33,618 nucleotides of DNA from an uncultured Gammaproteobacteria bacterium (GCA_913065105.1 CAJXZZ010000029.1:1-33618); one strand, 5' to 3'. Shown: positions 24,057 to 31,827, numbered from the stretch's first letter. The notes: generated by a model from the letters alone, not told the origin. Made by a program: numbers and translations.

Positions 24057-24911
24057 ATGGAATATCAGGCATTTTTAGAAGAATTAGAACAAGGTGATGA
24101 TGATTTCAAACAGCTGATCTATAGACGGTATTGCAGATATCTCGATGATATCTCGCTAAGACCTTATCAGGCAGAACTGATCAAATTACAGGATCATCTG
24201 GAAAGTGAGCAGCAGAAGATGATTATTCTGGTCGAAGGGCGAGATGCAGCCGGTAAGGGTGGTAGTCTGCGCCGTATTACACGTTATATGAATGAAAAAC
24301 ATTATCGAGTAGTGGCTTTAGGTAAACCGTCAAATGTGCAGCTGAGCCAGTGGTATTTTCAGCGTTATGTAGAGCAGTTTCCACGTGGTGGTGAAATCGT
24401 GTTGTTTGATAGAAGCTGGTATAACCGAGCTATGGTCGAACCCATATTCGATTTTTGTACGCAGAAGCAATACAGTACCTTTATGAAAACCGTGTCTCAG
24501 TTTGAAGATGATTTAGTCGAGCACGGTATCATTTTCCATAAAATTTATTTCTCAGTGTCTAAAGAAGTTCAGGCAAAACGATTTAATGATAGAGAGACTA
24601 ATCAGTTGAAGAAATGGAAGTTGTCAGAAATAGATGTGCAGATGCAGGAAAGGTGGGATGAATTTACTGAGATGAAATATCAGATGCTGAAACAGACGCA
24701 TAGCCATACCAGTCCGTGGGCAGTCATCCGCAGTAATGAGAAACATCGAGCACACATGAATGCAGTTAAAAGCATATTAAATAAGGTTGATTATGCCAAC
24801 CGCAATATGAGTCTGGACTACACCGTTGATTCAGACATCTATTATTCAGGTGCGCACGAAATCGAGCTGATGGAAAATCAATTGCGTGAAAAGGGTAAAT
24901 TCATCGTTTGA
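24057..24911 (+). CDS. ppk2: Polyphosphate kinase 2 (PPK2) family protein
   Basis: This 284-residue single-domain PPK2 has Walker A EGRDAAGKGG (60-69), the lid-type RITRYMNEKHYRVVALGKPS, Walker B VLFDRSWYNRA (Asp118) and a C-terminal SPWAVIRSNEKHRA. Such enzymes transfer phosphate between polyphosphate and nucleoside mono- or diphosphates; the class (ADP versus AMP acceptor) cannot be settled by eye. It is divergent from adk, which would supply or consume ADP and AMP. A GGGTAG ribosome-binding site precedes the ATG. The DUF4080 gene follows 38 bp later. Confidence 0.93.
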   Translation: MEYQAFLEELEQGDDDFKQLIYRRYCRYLDDISLRPYQAELIKLQDHLESEQQKMIILVEGRDAAGKGGSLRRITRYMNEKHYRVVALGKPSNVQLSQWYFQRYVEQFPRGGEIVLFDRSWYNRAMVEPIFDFCTQKQYSTFMKTVSQFEDDLVEHGIIFHKIYFSVSKEVQAKRFNDRETNQLKKWKLSEIDVQMQERWDEFTEMKYQMLKQTHSHTSPWAVIRSNEKHRAHMNAVKSILNKVDYANRNMSLDYTVDSDIYYSGAHEIELMENQLREKGKFIV

Positions 24912-24949
24912 TCGTTTCGCCATTTTTCAGCCTGTTATAATAGGCGGCT

Positions 24950-26467
24950 ATGGAAAAGGCAGAAACTAACCAAATCGTATTAACTACACTCAATGCGCGT
25001 TACATGCACGCTGCATTTGGCCTGCGTTATCTGTATGCAAATCTTGCTGATTTACAGTCGTCTGCTTGTATCGAAGAATTTACCATTCAGCAACGCCCCA
25101 TCGACATCGTAGAAAAATTATTAAACTATCAGCCAAAAATAATTGGTTTTGGTGTTTATATCTGGAACGTTTCAGAAGTCACAAAAACCGTTGAACTAAT
25201 AAAACAGATATCACCAGAAACGGTCATTGTTCTAGGTGGCCCTGAAGTCAGTCATCTACCCGATAAACCTGCTGTTGTTGATATTGCAGATTACGTAGTT
25301 ATGGGCGCAGCGGAAAAAAGCTTCCGTGAATTGTGTCAGTTGATTCTCTCTGGCAATAAACCCCTCGAACGAATAAAACAAAGCGATGAGTTAGCGCTGG
25401 ATCAACTGCAGTTGCCCTATGAATATTACACCGACGATGATATAAAAAATCGTTTGATCTACGTTGAAGCGTCACGTGGCTGTCCGTTCAAATGCGAGTT
25501 CTGCCTGTCATCGCTGGACAAAACCTCAAAACCTTTTGAGTTGGGAAAATTTCTTGATGAAATGGATAAGCTGCATCAACGCGGCGCCCGTAACTTTAAA
25601 TTTATTGATAGAACCTTCAATCTAAAAGTTAGCAGCAGTATTGCTATTCTTGAATTTTTTCTCGAGAGGATGAGCGATGACTTATACCTGCATTTCGAAG
25701 TAGTGCCCGATAATTTACCTGATAAATTAAAAATAGTAATAGAAAAGTTTCCGTATCATACCTTGCAGTTTGAAGTCGGCGTGCAAACCTTTGATGAAAA
25801 TATTCAGGCGTTGATCAGCAGAAAACAGAATAATATAAAAACCTGTGAAAATTTACGCTGGTTAAGAGAAAGTACGCATGCTTATGTCCATGCAGATTTA
25901 ATTTTTGGTCTACCTTCAGACACCCTGGGTAATTTTGCCAAAAGTTTTGATCAGTTAGTTGAGCTGAATCCGCATGAAATTCAACTCGGAATTTTGAAAC
26001 GTCTGCGTGGTGTTCCGCTCAATCGTCACAACGAAGAATATCAATTACGTTATAACCCGCAAGCGCCCTACAATATTTTATCTACGCGAGATATTGATTT
26101 TGCCACCATGCAGCGTGTTAATCGTTTTGCACGTTACTGGGATATGATCGCAAACTCAGGCCGTTTTAAAAACACGCTGAAAATAATTTTAAATGGTTTA
26201 GCGTTTGATAGTTTTATGCAGTTAAGTGACGATATATATCAAACAGTTGGCAGTACCTGGAAAATATCATTAAAACGTCAGTTTGTATTAATTTTTGAAA
26301 GCTTGAAGGTAAGAGATGATATTGATGAGACTGTATTGTTTGAAGCGATGCAGGCAGATTATAATCGTACCGCTGAGAAAGCACCGTTTGAATTGTTACT
26401 AAATGGAAAAAATAAAGTCACACGGACCGGTATAGCTAATAAGCGGCAACAGCAGATGCTGCAATAA
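24950..26467 (+). CDS. B12-binding radical SAM protein, DUF4080 type
   Basis: This 505-residue protein has an N-terminal cobalamin-binding domain (LTTLNARYMHAAFGLRYLYA, IIGFGVYIWNVSE, VIVLGGPEVS) and a radical SAM core with Cys178-X3-Cys182-X2-Cys185 (EASRGCPFKCEFCLSS). Further blocks are FKFIDRTFNLK and LQFEVGVQTFD, and the C-terminal region is of DUF4080 type. Members of this widespread group are thought to act as methylases or similar radical enzymes, but I know of no assigned substrate. It may be co-transcribed with ppk2 (38-bp gap). It is convergent with the DUF5666 gene, only 31 bp apart. Confidence 0.92.
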   Translation: MEKAETNQIVLTTLNARYMHAAFGLRYLYANLADLQSSACIEEFTIQQRPIDIVEKLLNYQPKIIGFGVYIWNVSEVTKTVELIKQISPETVIVLGGPEVSHLPDKPAVVDIADYVVMGAAEKSFRELCQLILSGNKPLERIKQSDELALDQLQLPYEYYTDDDIKNRLIYVEASRGCPFKCEFCLSSLDKTSKPFELGKFLDEMDKLHQRGARNFKFIDRTFNLKVSSSIAILEFFLERMSDDLYLHFEVVPDNLPDKLKIVIEKFPYHTLQFEVGVQTFDENIQALISRKQNNIKTCENLRWLRESTHAYVHADLIFGLPSDTLGNFAKSFDQLVELNPHEIQLGILKRLRGVPLNRHNEEYQLRYNPQAPYNILSTRDIDFATMQRVNRFARYWDMIANSGRFKNTLKIILNGLAFDSFMQLSDDIYQTVGSTWKISLKRQFVLIFESLKVRDDIDETVLFEAMQADYNRTAEKAPFELLLNGKNKVTRTGIANKRQQQMLQ

Positions 26468-26498
26468 ATAAATTTTTATAATACATATCTCAGCATTT

Positions 26499-27398
26499 TT
26501 ATCTGTGGTGCGATCTGACTCTGGTTGGTGTCGCACCTGAACGCGGCATCTGTCTTTGCATCATGCTGCCACCGCTCTGTCGAACGGGGCTTGGTGTGAT
26601 CTGACCACGGGGTATGCTCAACGGATCAATCACTCGGTTAAGTTCAATCTTCTCTTGTGCAGATTTCTGTAGTTGCAGAATTTTTATTACCAAAGGATCT
26701 TTAGATGATTTATCTGTTTTCTCCGTCAGGGTGAAAACATGCGTTGTACCATCGTGTTTGAAAGTTGCCTTGCCATCTTGTATGTGCGTCTGTATCAGCC
26801 ACTTATCAGCTTTATTATTAAACGGTAACTCTGTACGTGTCTGTAATAAAACCTGCCCAGTTTTAGCAGGTGTTACCCTGGTAGAGAAAATAGTCTGTTC
26901 ATTCATACGGAAACCAGATACCGCGACCGTTGTTCCAACTTCAGGGAATGTTGATTTACCTATTGATTGAATAACACGTTGTCCATGAACGGTAAAACTA
27001 GACGTCTGTGGTTCAACCGATTCAACTACACCAATGACTTCATGGCGCAGGTTAATCACTACAGCCTGTGTGTGTTGTTTGGCGTCAACGGTAAGTACTT
27101 CAACAATATCACCAATTTCCAGTTGTTGAGACGTTGAGGTCTCTCCATTTATTGTGAAAGCCGTCTCACTGTCATATTCAACTTCAGTACCGTTAACGAA
27201 TATGCTTCCATAACCGGTTATTTCGCCGACGATACCTGTACCACCCAGACCATTACCGGAATTAGCTAACATGCCGGTGCCACCTAGACCTATATCTTTA
27301 TCTTCATCGTTTGCTGTAGCCATGTTCGACTGGCTAGATACGCAGGCAGAAAGACTGAGAATTAGAAAAAGCGTTATTTTTCGGAAAATGTTGTTCAT
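26499..27398 (-). CDS. DUF5666 domain lipoprotein
   Basis: This 299-residue protein has a lipoprotein signal ending in lipobox LSAC (Cys19). The Gly-rich GLGGTGMLANSGNGLGGTGI is followed by the DUF5666 beta repeats: GEITGYGSIFVNGTEVEYD, LEIGDIVEVLTVDA and the related VIGVVESVEPQTSSFTVHG. The Arg/Pro-rich tail (residues ~265-299) appears disordered. The family is uncharacterised. Its start overlaps the stop of the DUF6502 gene by 4 bp (ATGA), so the two are translationally coupled. Next to the beta-propeller and secreted-protein genes, it suggests an envelope function. Confidence 0.88.
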   Translation of the reverse strand: MNNIFRKITLFLILSLSACVSSQSNMATANDEDKDIGLGGTGMLANSGNGLGGTGIVGEITGYGSIFVNGTEVEYDSETAFTINGETSTSQQLEIGDIVEVLTVDAKQHTQAVVINLRHEVIGVVESVEPQTSSFTVHGQRVIQSIGKSTFPEVGTTVAVSGFRMNEQTIFSTRVTPAKTGQVLLQTRTELPFNNKADKWLIQTHIQDGKATFKHDGTTHVFTLTEKTDKSSKDPLVIKILQLQKSAQEKIELNRVIDPLSIPRGQITPSPVRQSGGSMMQRQMPRSGATPTRVRSHHR

Positions 27399-28249
27399 TG
27401 TTTAGTTTCCTTGCTTGAATCTGAGCTGTCTTCAAGTTGTGTTTGGTACCAATAAACACCTAGACGCATCCGATAGGTCGCATCGTTTTTATGTTTATCT
27501 GCATCATAGAGTTTGATAGCTTGTTTGTTTAAATACTGTAGTAATTCATCGCCTTGTTTACTGGCAATGGCATTTAATTTATTTACGGAGTTTTCGGTGA
27601 GGCACGAGTAATAAACACTGCGCTCCAGCATAGGTTCATCTTCTTCGAGTATATTGTTGACACAGCTTGCCATGTGATCGTGAACATTGTGACCCAGGTA
27701 ATAAGCCATTTCTTTAAATTCTTTGTTGGTGACAAAAGCGGATTTGTTAAGTACCACGTAGTCATCTTTCAGACGTATGATATTAAGACGTAACCACTCT
27801 TCGAGGATGACACGAGACCTGACATCTTTGCTGACGCTAGATACCAGTTGATCAAATCCGGCGTCGTTGCCTTTTCCGCTTTTTAATAACTGTCTCGGTT
27901 TACCTTTATCATCAAGATATTCTGGCATGCTGCTCCACCTTGCGATGATTTCACCACTGAGCGATGCAGAGCTGGTTATCTGCTGATTATCCTGCTCGCC
28001 CAGTTGCCGTATGCGTTTTATATCTTTTCGGTGTATTCCGGTAAGGACGAAAATCCGGCTGTCACTGGGTTTTTTATCATCCAGTGAAAACTGTTCATCT
28101 GCCACTTCTATATAGAGTTCTTTCATCAATTCACGAAACTGGGGGAAGGTAATGCCTTTCTCTATCAACAGGCGAATTAAAGGCTTGCACAGCATATTTA
28201 TTGCTTTGACCAGGGCTAGCTGAGTTTTGTTGTATCCGTTTTTGCTCAT
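27395..28249 (-). CDS. DUF6502 family protein, possible transcription regulator
   Basis: This 284-residue soluble protein matches DUF6502: LCKPLIRLLIEKGITFPQFRELMKELY near the N-terminus, then SRIFVLTGIHRKDIKRIRQ (residues ~64-82), which reads like a helix-turn-helix with TGIHRKDIKR as recognition helix. The middle has IIARWSSMPEYLDDKGKPR and LEEWLRLNIIRLKDDYVVL. No signal peptide or catalytic motif is seen. The function of the family is unknown; DNA binding is inferred from this pattern. It is divergent from the propeller gene, whose promoter carries paired operators, making it a plausible repressor of that promoter. Confidence 0.8.
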   Translation of the reverse strand: MSKNGYNKTQLALVKAINMLCKPLIRLLIEKGITFPQFRELMKELYIEVADEQFSLDDKKPSDSRIFVLTGIHRKDIKRIRQLGEQDNQQITSSASLSGEIIARWSSMPEYLDDKGKPRQLLKSGKGNDAGFDQLVSSVSKDVRSRVILEEWLRLNIIRLKDDYVVLNKSAFVTNKEFKEMAYYLGHNVHDHMASCVNNILEEDEPMLERSVYYSCLTENSVNKLNAIASKQGDELLQYLNKQAIKLYDADKHKNDATYRMRLGVYWYQTQLEDSSDSSKETKQ

Positions 28250-28304
28250 TTATATTACTGCTCTTTATGTTCTGTATGGGATTGATACCTGGATTCACTT
28301 CTTG

Positions 28305-28318
28305 ATGATCCAGATCAA
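28305..28318. promoter_or_regulatory. FNR/Dnr-type box upstream of the beta-propeller gene
   Basis: ATGAT-CCAG-ATCAA has one mismatch (first base) to TTGAT-N4-ATCAA. Its centre is about -61.5 from the start predicted for the promoter at 28338, a class I FNR position. It lies within a larger inverted repeat CTTGAT-N7-ATCAAG (28301-28319), which may be the true operator instead. Confidence 0.55.
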
Positions 28319-28337
28319 GTCTTTGCACGATTATAGC

Positions 28338-28388
28338 TTGACGTGGGAAATATTACCACATAATATTGCTCGTGGGAATTAATCCCAC
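28338..28388 (+). promoter_or_regulatory. Promoter of the propeller gene with two GTGGGA/TCCCAC-type operators
   Basis: -35 TTGACG (28338-28343), 17-bp spacer, -10 TAATAT (28361-28366), start near 28373. Operator A GTGGGAAATATTACCAC (28343-28359) fills the spacer. Operator B GTGGGAATTAATCCCAC (28372-28388) begins at the start point. Both are inverted repeats of 17 bp, 29 bp apart. The same design recurs at 30019-30072. Binding at either copy would block RNA polymerase, so a repressor is expected. Confidence 0.72.
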
Positions 28389-28432
28389 ATAGTTAAATAT
28401 CATCTAGTAACAATTAAACAAAAGAGTTATTT

Positions 28433-29866
28433 ATGAAAAATTTGAATTTGAGCAGGACGGTTAAGTGCCTGACAAGTAAAAACCAGAGGCATATAGCAGC
28501 CATTTGTTTAGGTGGCGTACTGGTTATGGGGCTTAGTGCCTGTAATGAGGAAACAGCCAGTGATGAAACTGTAGAAAGTGCTGAGATCTCGGCTTTATTT
28601 AATCCTACTGATCTGGCGCAACTGCAGACGGTAGATGAGAACCATGGTCCATACGGTTACCGTCAACCGGGTTATGTGAATCAGGATGCCTACATAACCG
28701 AAAATGTGGAAGGCGTTGAAAACCTGGCCTACTACGGTGACTGGGATAACAATGTTGTTCAGATCATCGATATCGATAATATGAAATTGTTGAGGACAGT
28801 AAGTACGGGTGATGGCCCCTATGGTATCGATCAGCAGGGGCCAAACAAGGCCTATGCGCTTACTCGCAGGACTGAGTCGATGACCGTGGTCGATAACTAC
28901 ACACTGGATTATGATGGTTTGATCGATCTACAGCACAAGCCCCGCTCAACCAACTTTAATGCAAACACATTGTTATCGCTGGTTTCAGGTGGTGACAAAG
29001 CCATGACCAGTATCATCCGTACCGATATGGACAAAGTAACAAAGGTTGTCGGTGAAGATGTTCTGACCACACCTCATGATTTTGGTGGAACTTTATCAAC
29101 AGGACATCCATTGTGGGTAAGCGACCATCACTTCTTCATGATAGATCGTGCCGGTCGTCAGATACAGCTGTGGAATCGAGATGGTGATATGTTGTCATCA
29201 CTGGATACAGTGACTTCTACCCACCATATCTTTCAGCCGCCTGCATCAACCACGGAGTTCGGTGAGAGGAATGTGTTTTACGCAGTTATAGAAGGCAACC
29301 AGGATGAACAGGTTTCTCCGGGAATTATTCGCTTCAGCATCGTTCATAATTCTTTAAAGCAAACAGCTCAGGTCGATCTGCATGGTTTTGACCCTGAAAA
29401 TTTAGACATAAGTACGATGGGTTCGCACCATGCTACATTTCATCCAGACGGCCAGGTTATCTATATGGGTTCTGCCGAAGGACATGTATTCGTGATCGAT
29501 AGCGCTACGATGGAAGTGATCGAAATGGTCGATGCGGGTGCAGGGGCAGGGCATACGACCTTTCTGCCAATGCGTGATCAGGCCATCATAACCAATCATA
29601 ACTCAACCTATATGACTGTGATCGATACGGTTAACCATAACTTTGTGAGAAATGTTGAAGTTGCGAAAGATGCTTCCCCGGATTACAAGTCACAGGCACA
29701 TACTTCGGGCGTAAGTCTTGATATGAAATATTTCTATAGTGCAGCCAGCCACGATGGTGATTTTTTCAGGATAGATCTGGATAGCTGGGAAGTAAGTAAA
29801 ATGCACATCGGTGGTAACTTGCTAATGGGTAGCTTCGTGTGGAATGGAGAAGGAGTAAATATGTAA
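28433..29866 (+). CDS. His-rich beta-propeller (YVTN/YncE-like) lipoprotein
   Basis: This 477-residue protein has a lipoprotein signal with lipobox GLSAC (Cys37). Repeats of the form YYGDWDNNVVQIIDIDNMKLLRTV, VFVIDSATMEVIEMVDAG and MTVIDTVNHNFVRNV mark a seven-bladed-type propeller. Fourteen His fall mainly at blade-turn positions, several paired: 71, 215, 225, 232-233, 264-265, 332-333, 337, 374, 389, 423 and 440 (e.g. TPHDFGG, SDHHFF, GSHHATFHPDG). This pattern suggests a metal site at the propeller axis, as known for nitrous oxide reductase, though no close match to that enzyme is seen. It is transcribed from a promoter with two operators and an FNR-type box, and ends at a terminator (29891). 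Confidence 0.82.
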   Translation: MKNLNLSRTVKCLTSKNQRHIAAICLGGVLVMGLSACNEETASDETVESAEISALFNPTDLAQLQTVDENHGPYGYRQPGYVNQDAYITENVEGVENLAYYGDWDNNVVQIIDIDNMKLLRTVSTGDGPYGIDQQGPNKAYALTRRTESMTVVDNYTLDYDGLIDLQHKPRSTNFNANTLLSLVSGGDKAMTSIIRTDMDKVTKVVGEDVLTTPHDFGGTLSTGHPLWVSDHHFFMIDRAGRQIQLWNRDGDMLSSLDTVTSTHHIFQPPASTTEFGERNVFYAVIEGNQDEQVSPGIIRFSIVHNSLKQTAQVDLHGFDPENLDISTMGSHHATFHPDGQVIYMGSAEGHVFVIDSATMEVIEMVDAGAGAGHTTFLPMRDQAIITNHNSTYMTVIDTVNHNFVRNVEVAKDASPDYKSQAHTSGVSLDMKYFYSAASHDGDFFRIDLDSWEVSKMHIGGNLLMGSFVWNGEGVNM

Positions 29867-29890
29867 ATAAGCATATTTATCTGGTACTGA

Positions 29891-29928
29891 AAAAGGCAGG
29901 GTGTTCATGTTGAGCATCCTGCTTTTTT
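29891..29928 (+). terminator. Rho-independent terminator after the propeller gene
   Basis: Stem GCAGGGTG/CATCCTGC (one G-T pair) with an 11-nt loop, preceded by an A run and followed by TTTTTT. It separates the propeller gene from the next promoter. Confidence 0.87.
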
Positions 29929-29955
29929 ATGCTTTTTCAAAAAAGTGTTAATAAA

Positions 29956-29969
29956 TTGATCTCTATCAA
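29956..29969. promoter_or_regulatory. FNR/Dnr-type box (exact consensus) upstream of the Q/N-rich gene
   Basis: TTGAT-CTCT-ATCAA matches the consensus fully. Its centre lies at about -91.5 from the start predicted for the promoter at 30019, a spacing also used by class I FNR sites. It is 30 bp (about three helical turns) further out than the box before the propeller gene. Confidence 0.68.
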
Positions 29970-30018
29970 CTTTGAGCACTATATAGCGTCAGGAGTGTTT
30001 TTTTCGTGCGATATTTTC

Positions 30019-30072
30019 TTGACGTGGGAAAATTTACCACGCATAATTACTGTGAGTGGGAAATAATCCCAC
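30019..30072 (+). promoter_or_regulatory. Promoter of the Q/N-rich gene with two GTGGGA/TCCCAC-type operators
   Basis: -35 TTGACG (30019-30024), 17-bp spacer, -10 CATAAT (30042-30047), start near 30054. Operator A' GTGGGAAAATTTACCAC (30024-30040) sits in the spacer, and operator B' GTGGGAAATAATCCCAC (30056-30072) at the start. The layout copies the propeller promoter with 32 instead of 29 bp between operators. Confidence 0.72.
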
Positions 30073-30097
30073 ATTTGATAATTAGAGGATAAAGAAG

Positions 30098-30541
30098 ATG
30101 AGAACATTTAATAAATTATCAGTATTTGGGGTTACAGTTCTATTGGCAGCATCTATAGGCGTTGCTAGAGCAGAGCAAGGTGATGTAACGCAGATACGTA
30201 CACAGGAACGTACACAGTTGGATTTTAATCTGCAAACACCTAATGCTGATTTTGGACAGGCACAGAACCGTGAAGAACATACGGTTATGAATGAAAACCA
30301 AAATCAGAATAAATACCAGTACAAGTATCAGCACCAAAACAAGTATCAAAATGATGGCTCAAGTTCTGCTGATTCATCAATGAAGAGTATGAACAGAGAA
30401 GGCAATATTTGGCAAGGCAGTAATACGGCCAGCAGTATGGATCGTATGAACACAACCAATAGGTACATGCAGGGTAGTTCTGCTGCAGGTTCTATGAATC
30501 GTCAGAGCACTGCTAACCGCTCTGCGGGTGGTCGCCGCTAA
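30098..30541 (+). CDS. Secreted Gln/Asn/Met-rich low-complexity protein
   Basis: This 147-residue protein has a clear signal peptide (residues ~1-25, cleavage after GVARA). The mature part is low-complexity: NENQNQNKYQYKYQHQNKYQ (residues ~66-85), then a Ser/Met/Asn-rich half with repeated SSMDRMNTTNRYMQGSSAAG-like units, ending in a basic GGRR. No Cys occurs. No family is recognised; the composition could bind copper through Met/His or form an extracellular matrix, but neither is shown. GAGGATAAAGAAG precedes the ATG. It shares its promoter design with the propeller gene, so the two are likely expressed together. Confidence 0.75.
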   Translation: MRTFNKLSVFGVTVLLAASIGVARAEQGDVTQIRTQERTQLDFNLQTPNADFGQAQNREEHTVMNENQNQNKYQYKYQHQNKYQNDGSSSADSSMKSMNREGNIWQGSNTASSMDRMNTTNRYMQGSSAAGSMNRQSTANRSAGGRR

Positions 30542-30638
30542 AGACTTAATGCTGGTTTCAGTTGTTATCTTTTCCCCTCAAGAATGATGCAACTGAGCGA
30601 AGACTCACCAGCAAGTAAGAAGCAGTAAGTGTGAAGTT

Positions 30639-30682
30639 AAACCCGGGTTGGACAATGTTTATTATCTGATTCGGGTTTTTTT
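30639..30682 (+). terminator. Probable terminator after the Q/N-rich gene
   Basis: AAACCCG (30639-30645) pairs with CGGGTTT (30672-30678) across a ~26-nt loop and is followed by a T run. The loop is long for an intrinsic terminator. Confidence 0.6.
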
Positions 30683-30711
30683 AGACGGATTTAACATTTT
30701 TTTATAACATA

Positions 30712-30726
30712 AATTGATTCTCAATT
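30712..30726. promoter_or_regulatory. Inverted repeat before the DUF2202 gene
   Basis: AATTGA-TTC-TCAATT lies just upstream of the ribosome-binding site AGAGG. GATTCTCA also resembles half of a Fur box, but the match is too weak to assign. Confidence 0.3.
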
Positions 30727-30739
30727 AGAGGCAAACATT

Positions 30740-31444
30740 ATGGAATTTTTAAAACAAATAACGAAACCAGTGTTTTTATTACTGCTGGTTTTGCCGGTTC
30801 TTATTGTTGGTTGTAGTACTGATTCTGAAGACGTATTACCTGGCATCACTACAACGGACGCAGATGGTTCGACATCAGTCGATGATGCAACTTTAACCGA
30901 GGTGTTGGCCTCTTTACCACTTGACGATCTTAGCGTTGCAGAATCAGAGGGTCTTCTTTTTATGAGAGAAGAAGAGAAGCTTGCGCATGATGTTTATGTC
31001 GCTATGTTTGAGCTTGGATACTCACAGGTATTTGATAATATATCTAAAAGTGAGCAGACACATACCGATGCAATATTGGCATTGTTAGATAGATATGACA
31101 TTCTAGACCCTGTGGGAAATAATCCTGAAGGTGTATTTGTAAACACAGATTTACAGGCTCTATATGATGCTTTGATTCTACAAGGTTCACCTTCATTAAT
31201 TAATGCATTGTATGTTGGTGCTGAAATCGAAGAGATCGATATTATTGATATCCAGAATCTGGTGGATGCCTTAGAGGGTAACGAGGACATAGCTCTTGTT
31301 TATGAAAGCCTGATGAAAGGCTCTCGAAACCATCTGCGAGCGTTTGTTGATAACCTGGCCAAACAAGGGGTTGATTACCAACCGTTGCATCTATCACAAG
31401 AAGTGTATGACGCAATTATAAATGCAGATATTGAAACCAATTAG
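30740..31444 (+). CDS. DUF2202 ferritin-like lipoprotein
   Basis: This 234-residue protein has a lipoprotein signal with lipobox LIVGC (Cys25). The mature domain matches DUF2202, a ferritin-like four-helix family: SEGLLFMREEEKLAHDVYVA (Glu78/79, His83), SKSEQTHTDAI (Glu105, His108), EIEEIDIID (Glu162-165) and GSRNHLRAFVD (His198). These residues are placed to form a two-metal centre, but the reaction is unknown. It lies between terminators, so it is probably a single transcription unit. The segment GTGGGAAATAATCC at 31112-31125 inside this gene partly copies the operator found upstream. Confidence 0.88.
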   Translation: MEFLKQITKPVFLLLLVLPVLIVGCSTDSEDVLPGITTTDADGSTSVDDATLTEVLASLPLDDLSVAESEGLLFMREEEKLAHDVYVAMFELGYSQVFDNISKSEQTHTDAILALLDRYDILDPVGNNPEGVFVNTDLQALYDALILQGSPSLINALYVGAEIEEIDIIDIQNLVDALEGNEDIALVYESLMKGSRNHLRAFVDNLAKQGVDYQPLHLSQEVYDAIINADIETN

Positions 31445-31521
31445 TCAATACTGAAACATGGCGTTATCATTCACGTGATGTGGTTAAAAACTTTCTAACA
31501 TTTAAAGTTGATGTTAATATT

Positions 31522-31551
31522 AAAAGGCTCCGCACTGCGGGGCCTTTTTTT
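31522..31551 (+). terminator. Rho-independent terminator after the DUF2202 gene
   Basis: Stem GGCTCCGC (31526-31533) pairs with GCGGGGCC (31537-31544, one T-G pair), with a 3-nt loop and seven T. Confidence 0.9.
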
Positions 31552-31813
31552 GTTAACTGTGACATCAGGTATCTAGCGTTTATCACTTCCTGGGTTTTTA
31601 AAATCTGATTAATTGGAACTATGTAAAGAACTGGCTGTAATCAAAACAGGCAGCAATCAATAAAAGGTTATGTTAAAAAGCAATGGCCTTAAAATAGTAC
31701 ATCCTGTTTATATATGTAGATATGCTTGTTGTTAAACAGTCCTGTCATCTGACAGGCCAGTTTTTTGCAGGCCAGTCATGTATCACTAATGATATCTGAA
31801 TCAGCAAAAATAA
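31552..31813. other. Gap with a second hairpin-T run, possible small RNA
   Basis: No ORF is convincing here. CCTGTC-ATCT-GACAGG (31741-31756) followed after CCAG by TTTTTT (31761-31766) looks like an intrinsic terminator with no gene before it on the plus strand. A small RNA ending there is possible; no promoter is clear. The FNR-type box begins at 31814. Confidence 0.4.
31741..31766 (+). terminator. Orphan terminator-like hairpin
   Basis: 6-bp perfect stem CCTGTC/GACAGG, 4-nt loop, and a T6 run after a 4-nt offset. No coding gene ends near it. Confidence 0.5.
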
Positions 31814-31827
31814 TTGATAAGTATCAA
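31814..31827. promoter_or_regulatory. FNR/Dnr-type box (exact consensus) at -41.5 of the cytochrome gene
   Basis: TTGAT-AAGT-ATCAA is an exact match. With -10 TATATT (31849-31854) and a start near 31861, its centre lies at about -41.5, the textbook class II activator geometry. Confidence 0.8.

Noticed and set aside
28338-28388. MraZ-type GTGGG boxes
   Set aside because: MraZ boxes are direct repeats at short fixed spacing before mraW/fts genes; these are inverted repeats at unrelated genes.
28433-29866. Nitrous oxide reductase
   Set aside because: The His-rich propeller suggested it, but no CuA domain and no clear CuZ motif pattern are present, and it is a lipoprotein.
31112-31125. GTGGGAAATAATCC, a partial copy of the operator inside the DUF2202 gene
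   Set aside because: It encodes VGNNP in frame, lacks the closing CAC and is not at a promoter; probably chance.
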